From contig NZ_FMYX01000014.1 of the NCBI RefSeq assembly GCF_900102675.1, positions 62,001 to 126,000 on the forward strand: 64,000 nt of DNA, written 5' to 3'. Under the pieces are notes generated by a model, which did not search any database, was not told the DNA's origin, and saw only the letters and a list, made by a program, of their open reading frames with translations. Source of the stretch: Pseudomonas guariconensis (GTDB lineage: Bacteria; Pseudomonadota; Gammaproteobacteria; Pseudomonadales; Pseudomonadaceae). Each line of letters begins with the position of its first letter. The stretch's first letter is position 1. The translations under genes and the position numbers were made by a program. This document shows, piece after piece, positions 17,467 to 26,888 of this stretch.

Positions 17467-19293
17467 ATGCATCCGCGCATCCTTGAGGTCACCGCACGGT
17501 TGGTCGAACGCAGCCGTGCCACCCGTGAACGCTACCTGGAGCTGATTCGCGGCGCGGCCAGCGACGGTCCCATGCGCGCCCGCCTGCAATGTGCCAACTT
17601 CGCCCACGGCGTGGCCGGCTGCGGTGCCGAGGACAAACACAGCCTGCGGATGATGAACGCCGCCAACGTGGCCATCGTCTCGGCCTACAACGACATGCTG
17701 TCGGCGCACCAGCCGTACCAGCACTTCCCGGAACAGATCAAACAGGCTCTGCGCGAGATCGGCTCGGTCGGCCAGTTCGCCGGTGGCGTGCCCGCCATGT
17801 GCGATGGCGTCACCCAAGGCGAACCGGGCATGGAGTTGGCCATTGCCAGCCGTGAAGTGATCGCCATGTCCACCGCCATCGCCTTGTCCCACAACATGTT
17901 CGATGCCGCATTGATGCTCGGCATCTGCGACAAGATCGTGCCCGGCCTGATGATGGGCGCCCTGCGCTTTGGTCATCTGCCGACCATCTTCGTCCCAGGC
18001 GGGCCAATGCCTTCGGGGATCTCCAACAAGGAAAAGGCCGACGTACGCCAGCGCTACGCCGAAGGCAAGGCCAGCCGCGAAGAGCTGCTGGAATCGGAGA
18101 TGAAGTCCTATCACAGCCCCGGCACCTGCACTTTCTATGGCACGGCCAACACCAACCAGCTGGTGATGGAGGTCATGGGCCTGCACTTGCCCGGCGCATC
18201 GTTCGTCAATCCCTATACACCGCTGCGTGACGCCCTGACCGCCGAGGCGGCGCAACAGGTCACACGCATGACCAAGGCCAGCGGCAGCTTCATGCCCTTG
18301 GGCGAGATCGTCGATGAGAAGGCGCTGGTCAACTCGATCGTCGCCCTGCACGCCACCGGCGGTTCCACCAACCACACCTTGCACATCCCGGCCATCGCCC
18401 AGGCTGCCGGCATCCAGTTGACCTGGCAGGACATGGCGGACCTCTCCGAGGTGGTGCCGACCTTGTCCCACGTCTATCCCAACGGCAAGGCCGACATCAA
18501 CCACTTCCAGGCGGCGGGCGGCATGGCGTTTCTCATCCGCGAACTGCTCGATGCCGGGCTGTTGCATGAGGACGTCAATACCGTGGCCGGCCACGGCCTG
18601 CGCCGCTACACCCAGGAGCCCTTCCTCGAGGGAGGCAAGCTGGTCTGGCGTGAAGGGCCGCGCCAGAGCCTGGACGAGAGCATCCTGCGCCCGGTGGCAC
18701 GACCGTTCTCCGCCGAAGGTGGCCTGCGGGTGATGAACGGCAACCTTGGGCGAGGTGTGATGAAGGTATCGGCCGTGGCACCTGAGCACCAGGTCGTAGA
18801 GGCGCCGGCCCGGGTATTCCATGACCAGCAGTCCCTGGCCGATGCGTTCAAGGCCGGCGAGCTGGAGCGCGACTTCGTCGCGGTGGTGCGCTTCCAGGGA
18901 CCGCGTTGCAACGGCATGCCTGAGTTGCACAAGCTGACCCCTTTCCTGGGGGTGTTGCAGGACCGTGGCTACAAAGTGGCGCTGGTCACCGACGGGCGGA
19001 TGTCCGGCGCTTCGGGCAAGATCCCGGCGGCCATTCATGTGTGCCCCGAGGCTTACGACGGTGGCCCGCTGGCGCGGGTGCGCGATGGCGATATCGTGCG
19101 GGTCGATGGCGTCGAAGGCACGCTGCAGCTGATGGTATCGGCCGAGGAGTTGGCCACCCGTGATCTGCCGGCACCACCCCAGGGCAACGACTTGGGAATG
19201 GGGCGCGAGCTGTTCGGCTTCATGCGGGTGGCGTTCAGCCCGGCCGAGCAAGGCGCCAGCGCCTTCACCTCGGCCCTGGAGCAGCTCAAATGA
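17467..19293 (+). CDS. edd: 6-phosphogluconate dehydratase Edd
   Basis: The 608-residue enzyme dehydrates 6-phosphogluconate to KDPG, the first dedicated Entner-Doudoroff step. It belongs to the IlvD/Edd family of Fe-S dehydratases. Conserved stretches include FAGGVPAMCDGVTQGEPGME, GICDKIVPGLMMGALRFG, GTCTFYGTANTNQ and DGRMSGASGKIP. The cysteines in the first three are the expected Fe-S ligands. Length is typical. The ATG at 17467 follows a weak purine stretch. The stop overlaps the glk start by four bases (ATGA), so the two are coupled. Confidence 0.97.
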   Translation: MHPRILEVTARLVERSRATRERYLELIRGAASDGPMRARLQCANFAHGVAGCGAEDKHSLRMMNAANVAIVSAYNDMLSAHQPYQHFPEQIKQALREIGSVGQFAGGVPAMCDGVTQGEPGMELAIASREVIAMSTAIALSHNMFDAALMLGICDKIVPGLMMGALRFGHLPTIFVPGGPMPSGISNKEKADVRQRYAEGKASREELLESEMKSYHSPGTCTFYGTANTNQLVMEVMGLHLPGASFVNPYTPLRDALTAEAAQQVTRMTKASGSFMPLGEIVDEKALVNSIVALHATGGSTNHTLHIPAIAQAAGIQLTWQDMADLSEVVPTLSHVYPNGKADINHFQAAGGMAFLIRELLDAGLLHEDVNTVAGHGLRRYTQEPFLEGGKLVWREGPRQSLDESILRPVARPFSAEGGLRVMNGNLGRGVMKVSAVAPEHQVVEAPARVFHDQQSLADAFKAGELERDFVAVVRFQGPRCNGMPELHKLTPFLGVLQDRGYKVALVTDGRMSGASGKIPAAIHVCPEAYDGGPLARVRDGDIVRVDGVEGTLQLMVSAEELATRDLPAPPQGNDLGMGRELFGFMRVAFSPAEQGASAFTSALEQLK

Positions 19294-20249
19294 CTGCGCT
19301 GCTGGTTGGCGATATCGGCGGCACCAATGCCCGCTTTGCCTTGTGGCACGACAACCAGTTGCAGGCGGTGCAGGTTCTGGCCACTGCCGACTACACCAGC
19401 CCCGAGCAGGCCATCGAGGCTTATCTGGCCGGGCAAGGCATTGCCCGCGGCGGGCTGGCGGCCGTATGCCTGGCAGTCGCCGGGCCTGTGAGCGGCGACG
19501 CATTTCGCTTTACCAACAACCACTGGCGTCTGAGCCGCCGTGCCTTCTGCCAGGCTTTGCAGGTCGAGCACCTGCTGTTGATCAACGACTTCAGTGCCAT
19601 GGCACTGGGCATGACGCGCCTTCAGCCGGACGAGTATCGCCAGGTGTGTCCGGGCGCAGCCGACCCTGCACGCCCGGCTCTGGTCATCGGCCCAGGTACC
19701 GGCCTGGGCGTGGGCAGCCTGTTGCGCCTGGACAACCAGCATTGGCTGGCCTTGCCGGGTGAGGGAGGTCATGTCGATCTGCCGGTGGGCAACGAACGCG
19801 AAGCGGCGATCCATCAGCAGATCCATCGGCAGATTGGCCATGTCAGCGCCGAGACGGTATTGAGTGGCGGCGGGCTGGTGCGTCTGTACCAAGCCATGTG
19901 CGCGCTCGATGGCGACATCCCCAGGCACAAGACGCCTGCGCATATCACCGATGCCGCGCTGGGCGGCGAGCCGCGGGCATTGGCGGTGATCGAGCAGTTC
20001 TGCCGTTTCCTCGGGCGCGTGGCCGGTAACAATGTACTGACCTTGGGAGCACGGGGCGGGGTTTACATTGTCGGCGGCGTGATTCCGCGTTTTGCCGAAC
20101 TGTTTCTACACAGTGGCTTTGCCGCGAGCTTTGCCGACAAGGGCTGCATGAGCGGCTATTTCGAAGGGGTGCCGGTGTGGCTGGTGACTGCGGAGTTTTC
20201 CGGGTTGCTGGGGGCCGGTGTGGCGTTGCAGCAGGCATTGGGTCATTGA
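19290..20249 (+). CDS. glk: Glucokinase Glk
   Basis: The 319-residue cytosolic kinase phosphorylates glucose delivered by GtsABCD. LVGDIGGTNARFALW at the N-terminus is the ATP phosphate loop of the ROK-unrelated bacterial glucokinase family. NDFSAMALGM contains the catalytic Asp, and GPGTGLGVG and GEGGHVDLPV bind nucleotide and sugar. The start ATG lies inside the edd stop (ATGA), a sign of translational coupling. It is the second gene of edd-glk-gltR-gtrS. Confidence 0.95.
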   Translation: MTALLVGDIGGTNARFALWHDNQLQAVQVLATADYTSPEQAIEAYLAGQGIARGGLAAVCLAVAGPVSGDAFRFTNNHWRLSRRAFCQALQVEHLLLINDFSAMALGMTRLQPDEYRQVCPGAADPARPALVIGPGTGLGVGSLLRLDNQHWLALPGEGGHVDLPVGNEREAAIHQQIHRQIGHVSAETVLSGGGLVRLYQAMCALDGDIPRHKTPAHITDAALGGEPRALAVIEQFCRFLGRVAGNNVLTLGARGGVYIVGGVIPRFAELFLHSGFAASFADKGCMSGYFEGVPVWLVTAEFSGLLGAGVALQQALGH

Positions 20250-20298
20250 TCGCCAGGCCCTTGATGCCCATCCGTTATCACTACCAGAGGAAGGTTCA

Positions 20299-21024
20299 GT
20301 GACCACTGCTGGCAAATCGATCCTGATGGTCGACGACGACCAGGACATTCGCGAATTGTTGCAGGCGTACCTGAGCCGGTCAGGTTTTCAGGTGCATGCC
20401 GAGGCCGATGGCAAAGGCTTTCGCCAGGCGCTGGAGGCCGAGCCCTGCGATCTGGTGATTCTCGATGTGATGCTGCCCGACGAGGATGGCTTCAGCCTGT
20501 GTCGTTGGGTGCGTCAGCACCCGCGTCTGGCGCGGGTGCCGATCATCATGCTGACTGCCAGCTCCGATGAAACCGATCGGGTGATTGGCCTGGAGCTGGG
20601 TGCCGACGATTACCTGGGCAAACCCTTCAGCCCGCGCGAGTTGCAGGCGCGGATCAAGGCGTTGCTGCGCCGCGCCGAGTTCGGTCAGGCGGCACCCAGT
20701 CAGGCGGTGCTGGCCTTCGACGATTGGCGCCTGGATACCATCAGTCATCGCCTGTTCCATCGCGATGGCGAAGAAGTGATTCTCTCCGGCGCCGACTTCG
20801 CCTTGCTCAAGCTGTTTCTCGACCATCCGCAGCAGATCCTCGACCGCGACACCATCGGCAATGCCACCCGAGGCCGTGAGCCGATGCCGCTGGACCGCAT
20901 CGTCGACATGGCGGTCAGCCGCCTGCGCCAGCGGCTACGTGACACGGATAAACCGCCACGGCTGATCCGCACCGTGCGCGGCAGTGGCTACCTGCTGGCG
21001 GCCCATGTCTGCCCTGCCTGCTGA
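20299..21024 (+). CDS. gltR: OmpR-type response regulator GltR
   Basis: The 241-residue protein has a receiver domain (1-120; acidic pocket MVDDDQD, phospho-acceptor Asp56 in LVILDVMLPDEDG, Lys in GADDYLGKPFSPREL) and a C-terminal winged helix (RLRDTDKPPRLIRTVRGSGYLL). I chose the GTG at 20299 because AGGAAGG lies just upstream and the receiver domain begins right after it; the frame extends further upstream within the end of glk. In P. putida, GltR-2 with the adjacent kinase controls glucose transport genes (gts, oprB), which lie just downstream. Confidence 0.9.
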   Translation: MTTAGKSILMVDDDQDIRELLQAYLSRSGFQVHAEADGKGFRQALEAEPCDLVILDVMLPDEDGFSLCRWVRQHPRLARVPIIMLTASSDETDRVIGLELGADDYLGKPFSPRELQARIKALLRRAEFGQAAPSQAVLAFDDWRLDTISHRLFHRDGEEVILSGADFALLKLFLDHPQQILDRDTIGNATRGREPMPLDRIVDMAVSRLRQRLRDTDKPPRLIRTVRGSGYLLAAHVCPAC

Positions 21025-22459
21025 GCGGCGTTGGCGCTTGCTGCCGCGCTCGCTGCTCGGGCGCATGTTGTCGTTGACGTTGTTGGTGGTGCTGCTGGCC
21101 CAAGGGTTGTCGAGCGTGATCTGGGTCTCCCAACTGCGTGCCAGCCAGCTCCAGGGCCTGCAGGCCAGTGCCCGTAGCCTGGCCCATTCGATGAGCGCCA
21201 GTGTCAGCTACTTCCGCTCATTGCCAGTCGCCTATCGGCCGATGGTGCTGGACCAGTTGCGCAGCATGGGGGGCACGCGGTTCTTCGTCTCGCTCAACGA
21301 CAAGCCGCTGGATATGCCGGTGCTGCCGATCACGCCACGCAAGCAGGCGGTGATCGACGTGTTCCAGTCGGTACTGCACGAGCGGCTGGGGCCGCAGATG
21401 GAAATCTCCGTGGAATTCGTCAGCCCCCAGGAGCTGCGCATTTTCAATAGTGGCCTGAAGCTCGACGAGCTGCCGCGCTCCTGGGCGCATTACTCACTGA
21501 CCCTGGAGCCGCTCAACCCGCCGGTGCTGGTCACCCAGATCCGCCTGGACAAAGACGAGTGGCTGTACATCGCCTCGCTGTTGCCTGAGCCCTACACGAG
21601 CCTGGAAACCGAGCGCTTGCCGCGTCAGCAGATCGGCTTCATCGCGTTGACCACCGCTTTGCTGTTGCTGTTCATCGGTCTGCTCGTGCATTGGCAGAGC
21701 CGCCCGCTCAAGCGTCTGGCACGGGCGGCGCGGGAGATGTCCCTGGGCGCCGATGTCGCGCCAGTCACTGAAGGTGGGGGCAGCGAAGTGGCAGAAGTGG
21801 GGCGGGCCTTCAACAGCATGCGCGAGCGCATCAGTCGCTACCTGACTGAGCGCGCGCAGCTGTTCAGCGCCGTTTCCCATGACCTGCGCACGCCTATCAC
21901 GCGTTTGCGCCTGCGGGTCGAACTGCTCGAGGACGAACAGCTACAGGCCAAGTTCAGTCGTGATCTGGACGAGCTCGAACTGCTGGTCAAAGGGGCATTG
22001 CAGTGTGTGAAGGACACCGACATCCACGAGAACATCGAGCCGGTGGACCTCAACCAGGTGCTGGAGATACTCGCCGAGCCCTACTTGGGCGACGGCCGCA
22101 TCACCCTCGAAGGCTGTGCCCTGGCGCCCTACGCGGGCAAGCCCCTGGCCCTGCGTCGGTGCATTGGTAACCTGATCGACAACGCCATCAAGTATGGCGA
22201 ACGGGCCCATCTGCGCATTCTCGACAGCGCCACGGGGTTTGTCCTGCAGGTGGATGATCAGGGGCCTGGAGTTCCCGAACAGCGCCTTGAGCAGGTCTTC
22301 GAACCGCATTTTCGTCTGGCCGGTCAGCAGCAGGGCTACGGCCTGGGGCTGGGCATCGCGCGCAACATCGCCCATAGCCATGGCGGAGAGGTCAGCCTGC
22401 TGAACCTGCGTCAGGGTGGCCTGCGGGTCACTCTCAGCCTGCCGCGTAGCACCGATTGA
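21005..22459 (+). CDS. gtrS: Sensor histidine kinase GtrS
   Basis: The 484-residue inner-membrane kinase has membrane segments at about 21-43 and 209-229 flanking a roughly 165-residue periplasmic sensor region. A HAMP linker follows, then the H-box FSAVSHDLRTPITR with phospho-accepting His292, and N, G1 and G2 boxes (LIDNAIKYGE, DDQGPGVP, GYGLGLGIAR). The start ATG at 21005 overlaps the gltR end by 20 bases; the ribosome site is weak, consistent with coupling. It partners GltR. In related pseudomonads the sensor binds 2-ketogluconate or 6-phosphogluconate, which I infer here from context. Confidence 0.9.
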   Translation: MSALPAERRWRLLPRSLLGRMLSLTLLVVLLAQGLSSVIWVSQLRASQLQGLQASARSLAHSMSASVSYFRSLPVAYRPMVLDQLRSMGGTRFFVSLNDKPLDMPVLPITPRKQAVIDVFQSVLHERLGPQMEISVEFVSPQELRIFNSGLKLDELPRSWAHYSLTLEPLNPPVLVTQIRLDKDEWLYIASLLPEPYTSLETERLPRQQIGFIALTTALLLLFIGLLVHWQSRPLKRLARAAREMSLGADVAPVTEGGGSEVAEVGRAFNSMRERISRYLTERAQLFSAVSHDLRTPITRLRLRVELLEDEQLQAKFSRDLDELELLVKGALQCVKDTDIHENIEPVDLNQVLEILAEPYLGDGRITLEGCALAPYAGKPLALRRCIGNLIDNAIKYGERAHLRILDSATGFVLQVDDQGPGVPEQRLEQVFEPHFRLAGQQQGYGLGLGIARNIAHSHGGEVSLLNLRQGGLRVTLSLPRSTD

Positions 22460-22462
22460 GCG

Positions 22463-22490
22463 GCGAATGTCACCGCTTTGTGACATTCGC
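22463..22490. terminator. Hairpin after gtrS
   Basis: Perfect 11-base arms (22463-22473 and 22480-22490) with a six-base loop start four bases after the gtrS stop. No T tract follows, so it may be a weak or factor-dependent terminator, a 3'-end stabiliser, or an operator for gtsA whose start is about 100 bases downstream. Confidence 0.5.
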
Positions 22491-22569
22491 GCATCCCTTC
22501 GTTACCTGGCGGCCTTCGACGGCTGTTTAGACTCCAAGGCAAGCGCAAGCACCACGACTTGCCTCGCAT

Positions 22570-22577
22570 AACAACAA
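22570..22577 (+). promoter_or_regulatory. Crc/Hfq-type CA motif in the gtsA leader
   Basis: AACAACAA fits the AAnAAnAA motif bound by Hfq with Crc in pseudomonads and lies 16 bases before the gtsA ATG, next to the AAGAAAGG ribosome site. Binding would block translation when preferred carbon sources are present. Confidence 0.55.
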
Positions 22578-22592
22578 GAAAGGTTCTCCACG

Positions 22593-23858
22593 ATGAATGC
22601 GATCACTCGCCTAGCCGCTGTCGTTTCCCTCGCCTCATTCATGCCGCTGACCGCCCTTGCTGCTGATGCAAAGGGCTCTGTCGAAGTCCTGCATTGGTGG
22701 ACCTCCGGCGGTGAGGCCGCCGCCGTCAACACCCTCAAGCAGCAGGTCGAAAAAGACGGTTTCACCTGGAAGGACAACGCCGTGGCCGGTGGCGGCGGTG
22801 CTGCGGCCATGACCGTGCTCAAGAGCCGCGCCGTGGCCGGCAACCCACCCGCCGCCGCCCAGATCAAGGGCCCGGATATCCAGGAGTGGGGTGCCTTGGG
22901 CCTGCTCGCCGAGCTCGACGAGGTGGCCAAGGCCAACCAATGGGACGCACTGCTACCGGCCAAGCTGACCCCTATCTGGAAGTACGATGATCACTATGTA
23001 GCCGTGCCGGTGAACATCCACCGGGTCAACTGGCTGTGGGTCAATCCGGTGGTGTTCGAGAAGGCAGGCGCCAAGGTGCCGCATACGCTCGATGAACTGT
23101 TCGTCGCCGCCGACAAGCTCAAGGCCGCAGGCTTCCAGCCACTGGCCCATGGCGGCCAGCCTTGGCAGGACAGCACGGTGTTCGAAAGCCTGGTGCTGAG
23201 CATCCTGGGGCCTGAGGGCTACCACAAGGCGTTCGTCGAGCTGGACGAACAGACGCTCACCGGCGACAAGATGGTGCAGACCTTCAAGACCTTGCAGCGC
23301 CTTGGCACCTATATGGACGCCAACCGCGCCGGCCGAGACTGGAACATCGCTGCCGCCGACGTCATCAACGGCAAGGCCGGCATGCAGATCATGGGTGACT
23401 GGGCCAAGAGCGAATGGACCGCCGCCCACAAGGTGGCCGGCAAGGACTACCAGTGCGTGCCATTCCCCGGCACTCAGGGTAGCTTCACCTACAACATCGA
23501 CTCCCTGGCGATGTTCAAACTCAAGAACGAGCACGATATCGAGGCCCAGAACGACCTGGCCAAGGTCGCGCTGGAGCCGGCCTTCCAGACCGCCTTCAAC
23601 CAAGCCAAGGGCTCGCTGCCAGTGCGCCAAGGCATGGACATGACGCCGTTCGATGCCTGCACCCAGCAGTCGCAAAAGGACTTCCAGGAGGCCGAGAAAG
23701 GCCAGGGGCTGCAACCTAGCATGGCGCACAACATGGCCTCATCGCTGGCGGTGCAGGGGGCCATCTTCGATGTGGTCACCAACTTCCTCAACGACCCCAA
23801 GGCAGACCCTGCCAAGGCGGCCAAGCAGCTGGGCGCGGCGATCAAGGCCGCGCAGTAG
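22593..23858 (+). CDS. gtsA: Glucose ABC transporter substrate-binding protein GtsA
   Basis: The 421-residue periplasmic protein has a Sec signal peptide (MNAITRLAAVVSLASF, cleavage after about ALA23). The mature part is an extracellular solute-binding family 1 protein (VEVLHWWTSGGEAAAVNTLK; GKAGMQIMGDWAKSEW). It captures glucose (and probably related sugars such as mannose) and passes it to GtsBC. It is followed by a REP palindrome and then gtsB, an arrangement that usually keeps the binding protein more abundant than the membrane parts. AGAAAGG precedes the ATG. Confidence 0.94.
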   Translation: MNAITRLAAVVSLASFMPLTALAADAKGSVEVLHWWTSGGEAAAVNTLKQQVEKDGFTWKDNAVAGGGGAAAMTVLKSRAVAGNPPAAAQIKGPDIQEWGALGLLAELDEVAKANQWDALLPAKLTPIWKYDDHYVAVPVNIHRVNWLWVNPVVFEKAGAKVPHTLDELFVAADKLKAAGFQPLAHGGQPWQDSTVFESLVLSILGPEGYHKAFVELDEQTLTGDKMVQTFKTLQRLGTYMDANRAGRDWNIAAADVINGKAGMQIMGDWAKSEWTAAHKVAGKDYQCVPFPGTQGSFTYNIDSLAMFKLKNEHDIEAQNDLAKVALEPAFQTAFNQAKGSLPVRQGMDMTPFDACTQQSQKDFQEAEKGQGLQPSMAHNMASSLAVQGAIFDVVTNFLNDPKADPAKAAKQLGAAIKAAQ

Positions 23859-23890
23859 CACCGCTGGCGGTCTCTCTGACCTTACTGGCC

Positions 23891-23922
23891 CCTGTGGAGG
23901 CGGATAAACCCGCTTCCACAGG
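23891..23922. repeat. REP palindrome between gtsA and gtsB
   Basis: The dyad reads cctgtggaggcgg, ataaa, then cccgcttccacagg, a typical P. putida REP element. It lies 32 bases after the gtsA stop and inside the presumed gtsABCD transcript, where it could stabilise the gtsA end and damp readthrough. Confidence 0.8.
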
Positions 23923-23956
23923 ACTCGCGCTAGATGCATGTTCTTCGGTACTTCAC

Positions 23957-24865
23957 ATGAACACAGCAACCGCAACCCTGCGGGCCTCCCCCCTGGACGC
24001 CCTGCAACGCTGGCTCCCGAAACTGGTGCTGGCGCCTAGCATGCTGATTGTCCTGGTGGGCTTTTACGGCTACATCCTCTGGACCTTCGTGCTCTCCTTC
24101 ACCAACTCCAGCTTCATGCCCAGCTACAAATGGGCCGGGCTGAGCCAGTACGCCAAACTGCTGGCCAACGACCGCTGGTGGGTCGCCAGCAAGAACCTGC
24201 TGGTATTCGGTGGCTTGTTCATCGCCATCAGCCTGGTCGTGGGGGTGCTGTTGGCGGTGTTGCTCGATCAGCGCATCCGCCGCGAAGGCGTCATCCGCAC
24301 GGTCTACCTGTACCCGATGGCGCTGTCGATGATCGTCACCGGTACCGCCTGGAAGTGGCTGCTCAACCCAGGTCTTGGCCTGGACAAACTGCTGCGGGAC
24401 TGGGGCTGGGAGGGCTTTCGCTTCGACTGGCTGGTGGACCCGGACCGGGTGGTCTATTGCCTGGTGATCGCTGCGGTGTGGCAGGCCTCAGGCTTTGTCA
24501 TGGCGCTGTTCCTGGCCGGCCTGCGTGGGGTCGACCCGTCGATCATCCGGGCTGCCCAGGTCGATGGCGCGAGCCTGCCGAGGATCTATTTGCGCATCGT
24601 GCTGCCGAGCCTGCGGCCGGTGTTCTTCAGTGCCTTGATGATCCTGGCGCACATCGCCATCAAGAGCTTCGACCTGGTGGCCGCAATGACTGCTGGCGGC
24701 CCGGGCTACGCCTCCGACCTGCCGGCGATGTTCATGTACAACTTCACCTTCAGCCGTGGACAGATGGGCATGGGCTCGGCCAGTGCGATCCTCATGCTCG
24801 GCGCCATTCTGGCGATCCTGGTGCCCTACCTGTATTCGGAACTGAGGACCAAGCGCCATGACTAG
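23957..24865 (+). CDS. gtsB: Glucose ABC transporter permease GtsB
   Basis: The 302-residue permease has six predicted membrane segments. The EAA loop that contacts the ATPase is near RAAQVDGASLPRIYLRIVLPSLRP. The N-terminal hydrophobic segment LVLAPSMLIVLVGFYGYILW is typical of MalF/UgpA-like sugar permeases. I use the ATG at 23957 (MNTATATLRAS); the frame reads through the REP element upstream, which is unlikely to be translated. Its 3' end overlaps gtsC by eight bases. Confidence 0.93.
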   Translation: MNTATATLRASPLDALQRWLPKLVLAPSMLIVLVGFYGYILWTFVLSFTNSSFMPSYKWAGLSQYAKLLANDRWWVASKNLLVFGGLFIAISLVVGVLLAVLLDQRIRREGVIRTVYLYPMALSMIVTGTAWKWLLNPGLGLDKLLRDWGWEGFRFDWLVDPDRVVYCLVIAAVWQASGFVMALFLAGLRGVDPSIIRAAQVDGASLPRIYLRIVLPSLRPVFFSALMILAHIAIKSFDLVAAMTAGGPGYASDLPAMFMYNFTFSRGQMGMGSASAILMLGAILAILVPYLYSELRTKRHD

Positions 24866-25694
24866 TCCACGTTGGTTCTCCCCCAGCCGCCTGGCCATCC
24901 ATGCCACTTTGCTGGCTGCCTGTGCGCTGTACCTGATACCGCTGGTGGTGATGCTGCTGACCAGCTTCAAATCGCCGGAAGACATCCGCGCAGGCAACCT
25001 GCTGAGCTGGCCGGAAGTGATCACTGGGATCGGCTGGATCAAGGCCTGGGACACGGTCGGAGGCTACTTCTGGAACTCGGTGAAGATCACCGTGCCAGCC
25101 GTGCTGATATCCACCTTGATGGGCGCCTTGAACGGCTATGTGCTGTCGATGTGGCGCTTCCGGGGTTCGCAGCTGTTCTTCGGCCTGCTGTTGTTCGGTT
25201 GCTTCCTGCCGTTCCAGACCGTCTTGCTGCCGGCCTCGTTCACCCTCGGCAAGCTTGGCCTTGCCAGCACCACCACAGGACTGGTGCTGGTGCATATCGT
25301 GTACGGGCTGGCCTTCACCACGCTGTTCTTTCGTAATTACTACTGCAGCGTGCCCGAGGCCCTGGTACGTGCGGCGCGGCTGGATGGCGCGGGGTTCTTC
25401 ACGATCTTCGGGCGGATCCTGCTGCCGATGTCGGTGCCGATCATCATGGTCTGCCTGATCTGGCAGTTCACTCAGATCTGGAACGACTTTCTCTTTGGTG
25501 TGGTGTTCGCCAGCGGCGACGCCCAGCCCATCACCGTGGCCCTGAACAACCTGGTCAACACCAGCACCGGGGTCAAGGAATACAACGTCGACATGGCGGC
25601 GGCAATGATCGCGGGGCTTCCGACCCTGCTGGTCTATGTGCTGGCCGGCAAATATTTCCTGCGCGGCCTGACCGCCGGCGCGGTCAAGGGGTGA
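24858..25694 (+). CDS. gtsC: Glucose ABC transporter permease GtsC
   Basis: The 278-residue MalG/UgpE-like permease has six membrane segments and the EAA loop PEALVRAARLDGAGFFTIF ahead of ILLPMSVP. It pairs with GtsB to form the channel. The start overlaps the gtsB end by eight bases, so translation is probably coupled. The gtsD ATG follows its stop by three bases. Confidence 0.93.
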   Translation: MTSPRWFSPSRLAIHATLLAACALYLIPLVVMLLTSFKSPEDIRAGNLLSWPEVITGIGWIKAWDTVGGYFWNSVKITVPAVLISTLMGALNGYVLSMWRFRGSQLFFGLLLFGCFLPFQTVLLPASFTLGKLGLASTTTGLVLVHIVYGLAFTTLFFRNYYCSVPEALVRAARLDGAGFFTIFGRILLPMSVPIIMVCLIWQFTQIWNDFLFGVVFASGDAQPITVALNNLVNTSTGVKEYNVDMAAAMIAGLPTLLVYVLAGKYFLRGLTAGAVKG

Positions 25695-25697
25695 CAC

Positions 25698-26846
25698 ATG
25701 GCACGGCTCGAACTTCGCAACGTCAACAAGCGCTACGGCAGCGGCCTGCCCGATACCCTCAAGGCCATTGACCTGGGTATCGAGTCCGGTGAGTTCCTGA
25801 TTCTGGTCGGCCCATCAGGGTGCGGAAAGTCGACCTTGATGAACTGCATCGCCGGGTTGGAGGACATCAGTGGCGGCGAAATCCTCGTCGACGGCACCGA
25901 CATTAGCGGCATGAGCCCCAAGGATCGGGACATCGCCATGGTGTTCCAGTCCTATGCGCTGTACCCGACCATGAACGTGCGCGACAACATCGCCTTCGGG
26001 CTGAAGATTCGCAAAATGCCTCAGGCGGCGATCGACGACGAGGTGGCGCGGGTGGCCAAGCTACTGCAGATCGAACACCTGCTCACGCGCAAGCCAGGCC
26101 AGCTTTCCGGCGGCCAGCAGCAGCGGGTGGCCATGGGCCGGGCCTTGGCGCGGCGGCCGAAGATCTACCTGTTCGACGAGCCGTTGTCGAACCTCGACGC
26201 CAAGCTGCGGGTGGAGATGCGCACCGAAATCAAGCTGATGCACCAGCGTCTGAAAACCACCACCGTGTACGTCACCCATGACCAGATCGAGGCCATGACC
26301 CTGGGTGACAAGGTGGCGGTAATGAAGGACGGCGTCATCCAGCAGTTCGGCACCCCGCAGCAGATCTATAACGACCCGGCCAACCAGTTCGTCGCCAGCT
26401 TCATCGGCTCACCGCCAATGAACTTCATCCCGGCGCGCCTGACGAAACAACAAGGGCGCCTGGTGGCGTTGCTCGACAGCGGGCAGGCCCGTTGCGAGTT
26501 GCCCGTCGGGCATCTGTCGGACGAACTCGAAGGGTGCGAAGTGGTGCTAGGCATTCGCCCCGAGCAGATCGGCGTGGGCGCGGGCGAGGGCATGCATGGC
26601 ATCCGCGCCGAGGTGCAGGTGACTGAGCCCACCGGGCCGGACCTGCTGGTGTTCGTCTCCCTCAACCAGGTCAAGGTTTGCTGCCGGCTGGCGCCGGATG
26701 TCGCCTGCCGTGTGGGAGACAGCTTGCAGCTGCAGTTCGATCCTTCGCGGGTGCTGCTGTTCGATGCTGCCAGCGGGGAGCGCCTGGGGCAGGTTGCCCC
26801 TGCGCCGGTCGCTGGGGGCAATGTGGCGCGTTTCAAAGGGCGCTGA
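25698..26846 (+). CDS. gtsD: Glucose ABC transporter ATPase GtsD
   Basis: The 382-residue MalK/UgpC-type ATPase has Walker A GPSGCGKST (38-46), Q-loop MVFQSYALYP, signature LSGGQQQR (136-143), Walker B with DEP (160-162) and H-loop YVTHDQIEAMTL. Residues from about 240 form the regulatory OB-like domain (GIRPEQIGVGAGEGM). It powers glucose import through GtsBC. It lies three bases after gtsC and is followed 42 bases later by oprB. Confidence 0.95.
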   Translation: MARLELRNVNKRYGSGLPDTLKAIDLGIESGEFLILVGPSGCGKSTLMNCIAGLEDISGGEILVDGTDISGMSPKDRDIAMVFQSYALYPTMNVRDNIAFGLKIRKMPQAAIDDEVARVAKLLQIEHLLTRKPGQLSGGQQQRVAMGRALARRPKIYLFDEPLSNLDAKLRVEMRTEIKLMHQRLKTTTVYVTHDQIEAMTLGDKVAVMKDGVIQQFGTPQQIYNDPANQFVASFIGSPPMNFIPARLTKQQGRLVALLDSGQARCELPVGHLSDELEGCEVVLGIRPEQIGVGAGEGMHGIRAEVQVTEPTGPDLLVFVSLNQVKVCCRLAPDVACRVGDSLQLQFDPSRVLLFDAASGERLGQVAPAPVAGGNVARFKGR

Positions 26847-26861
26847 GTCGTCTAAACCATC

Positions 26862-26869
26862 AATAACAA
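26862..26869 (+). promoter_or_regulatory. Crc/Hfq-type CA motif in the oprB leader
   Basis: AATAACAA fits AAnAAnAA and lies 20-27 bases before the oprB ATG, beside the GTGAGGAACAAGG ribosome-binding stretch. It is inferred to bring the porin under catabolite repression control. Confidence 0.5.
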
Positions 26870-26888
26870 GAAAAGTGAGGAACAAGGG

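Noticed and set aside
17386..19503. A 705-codon minus-strand frame opposite edd
   Set aside because: Antisense shadow of edd and glk with low-complexity composition; no start signal.
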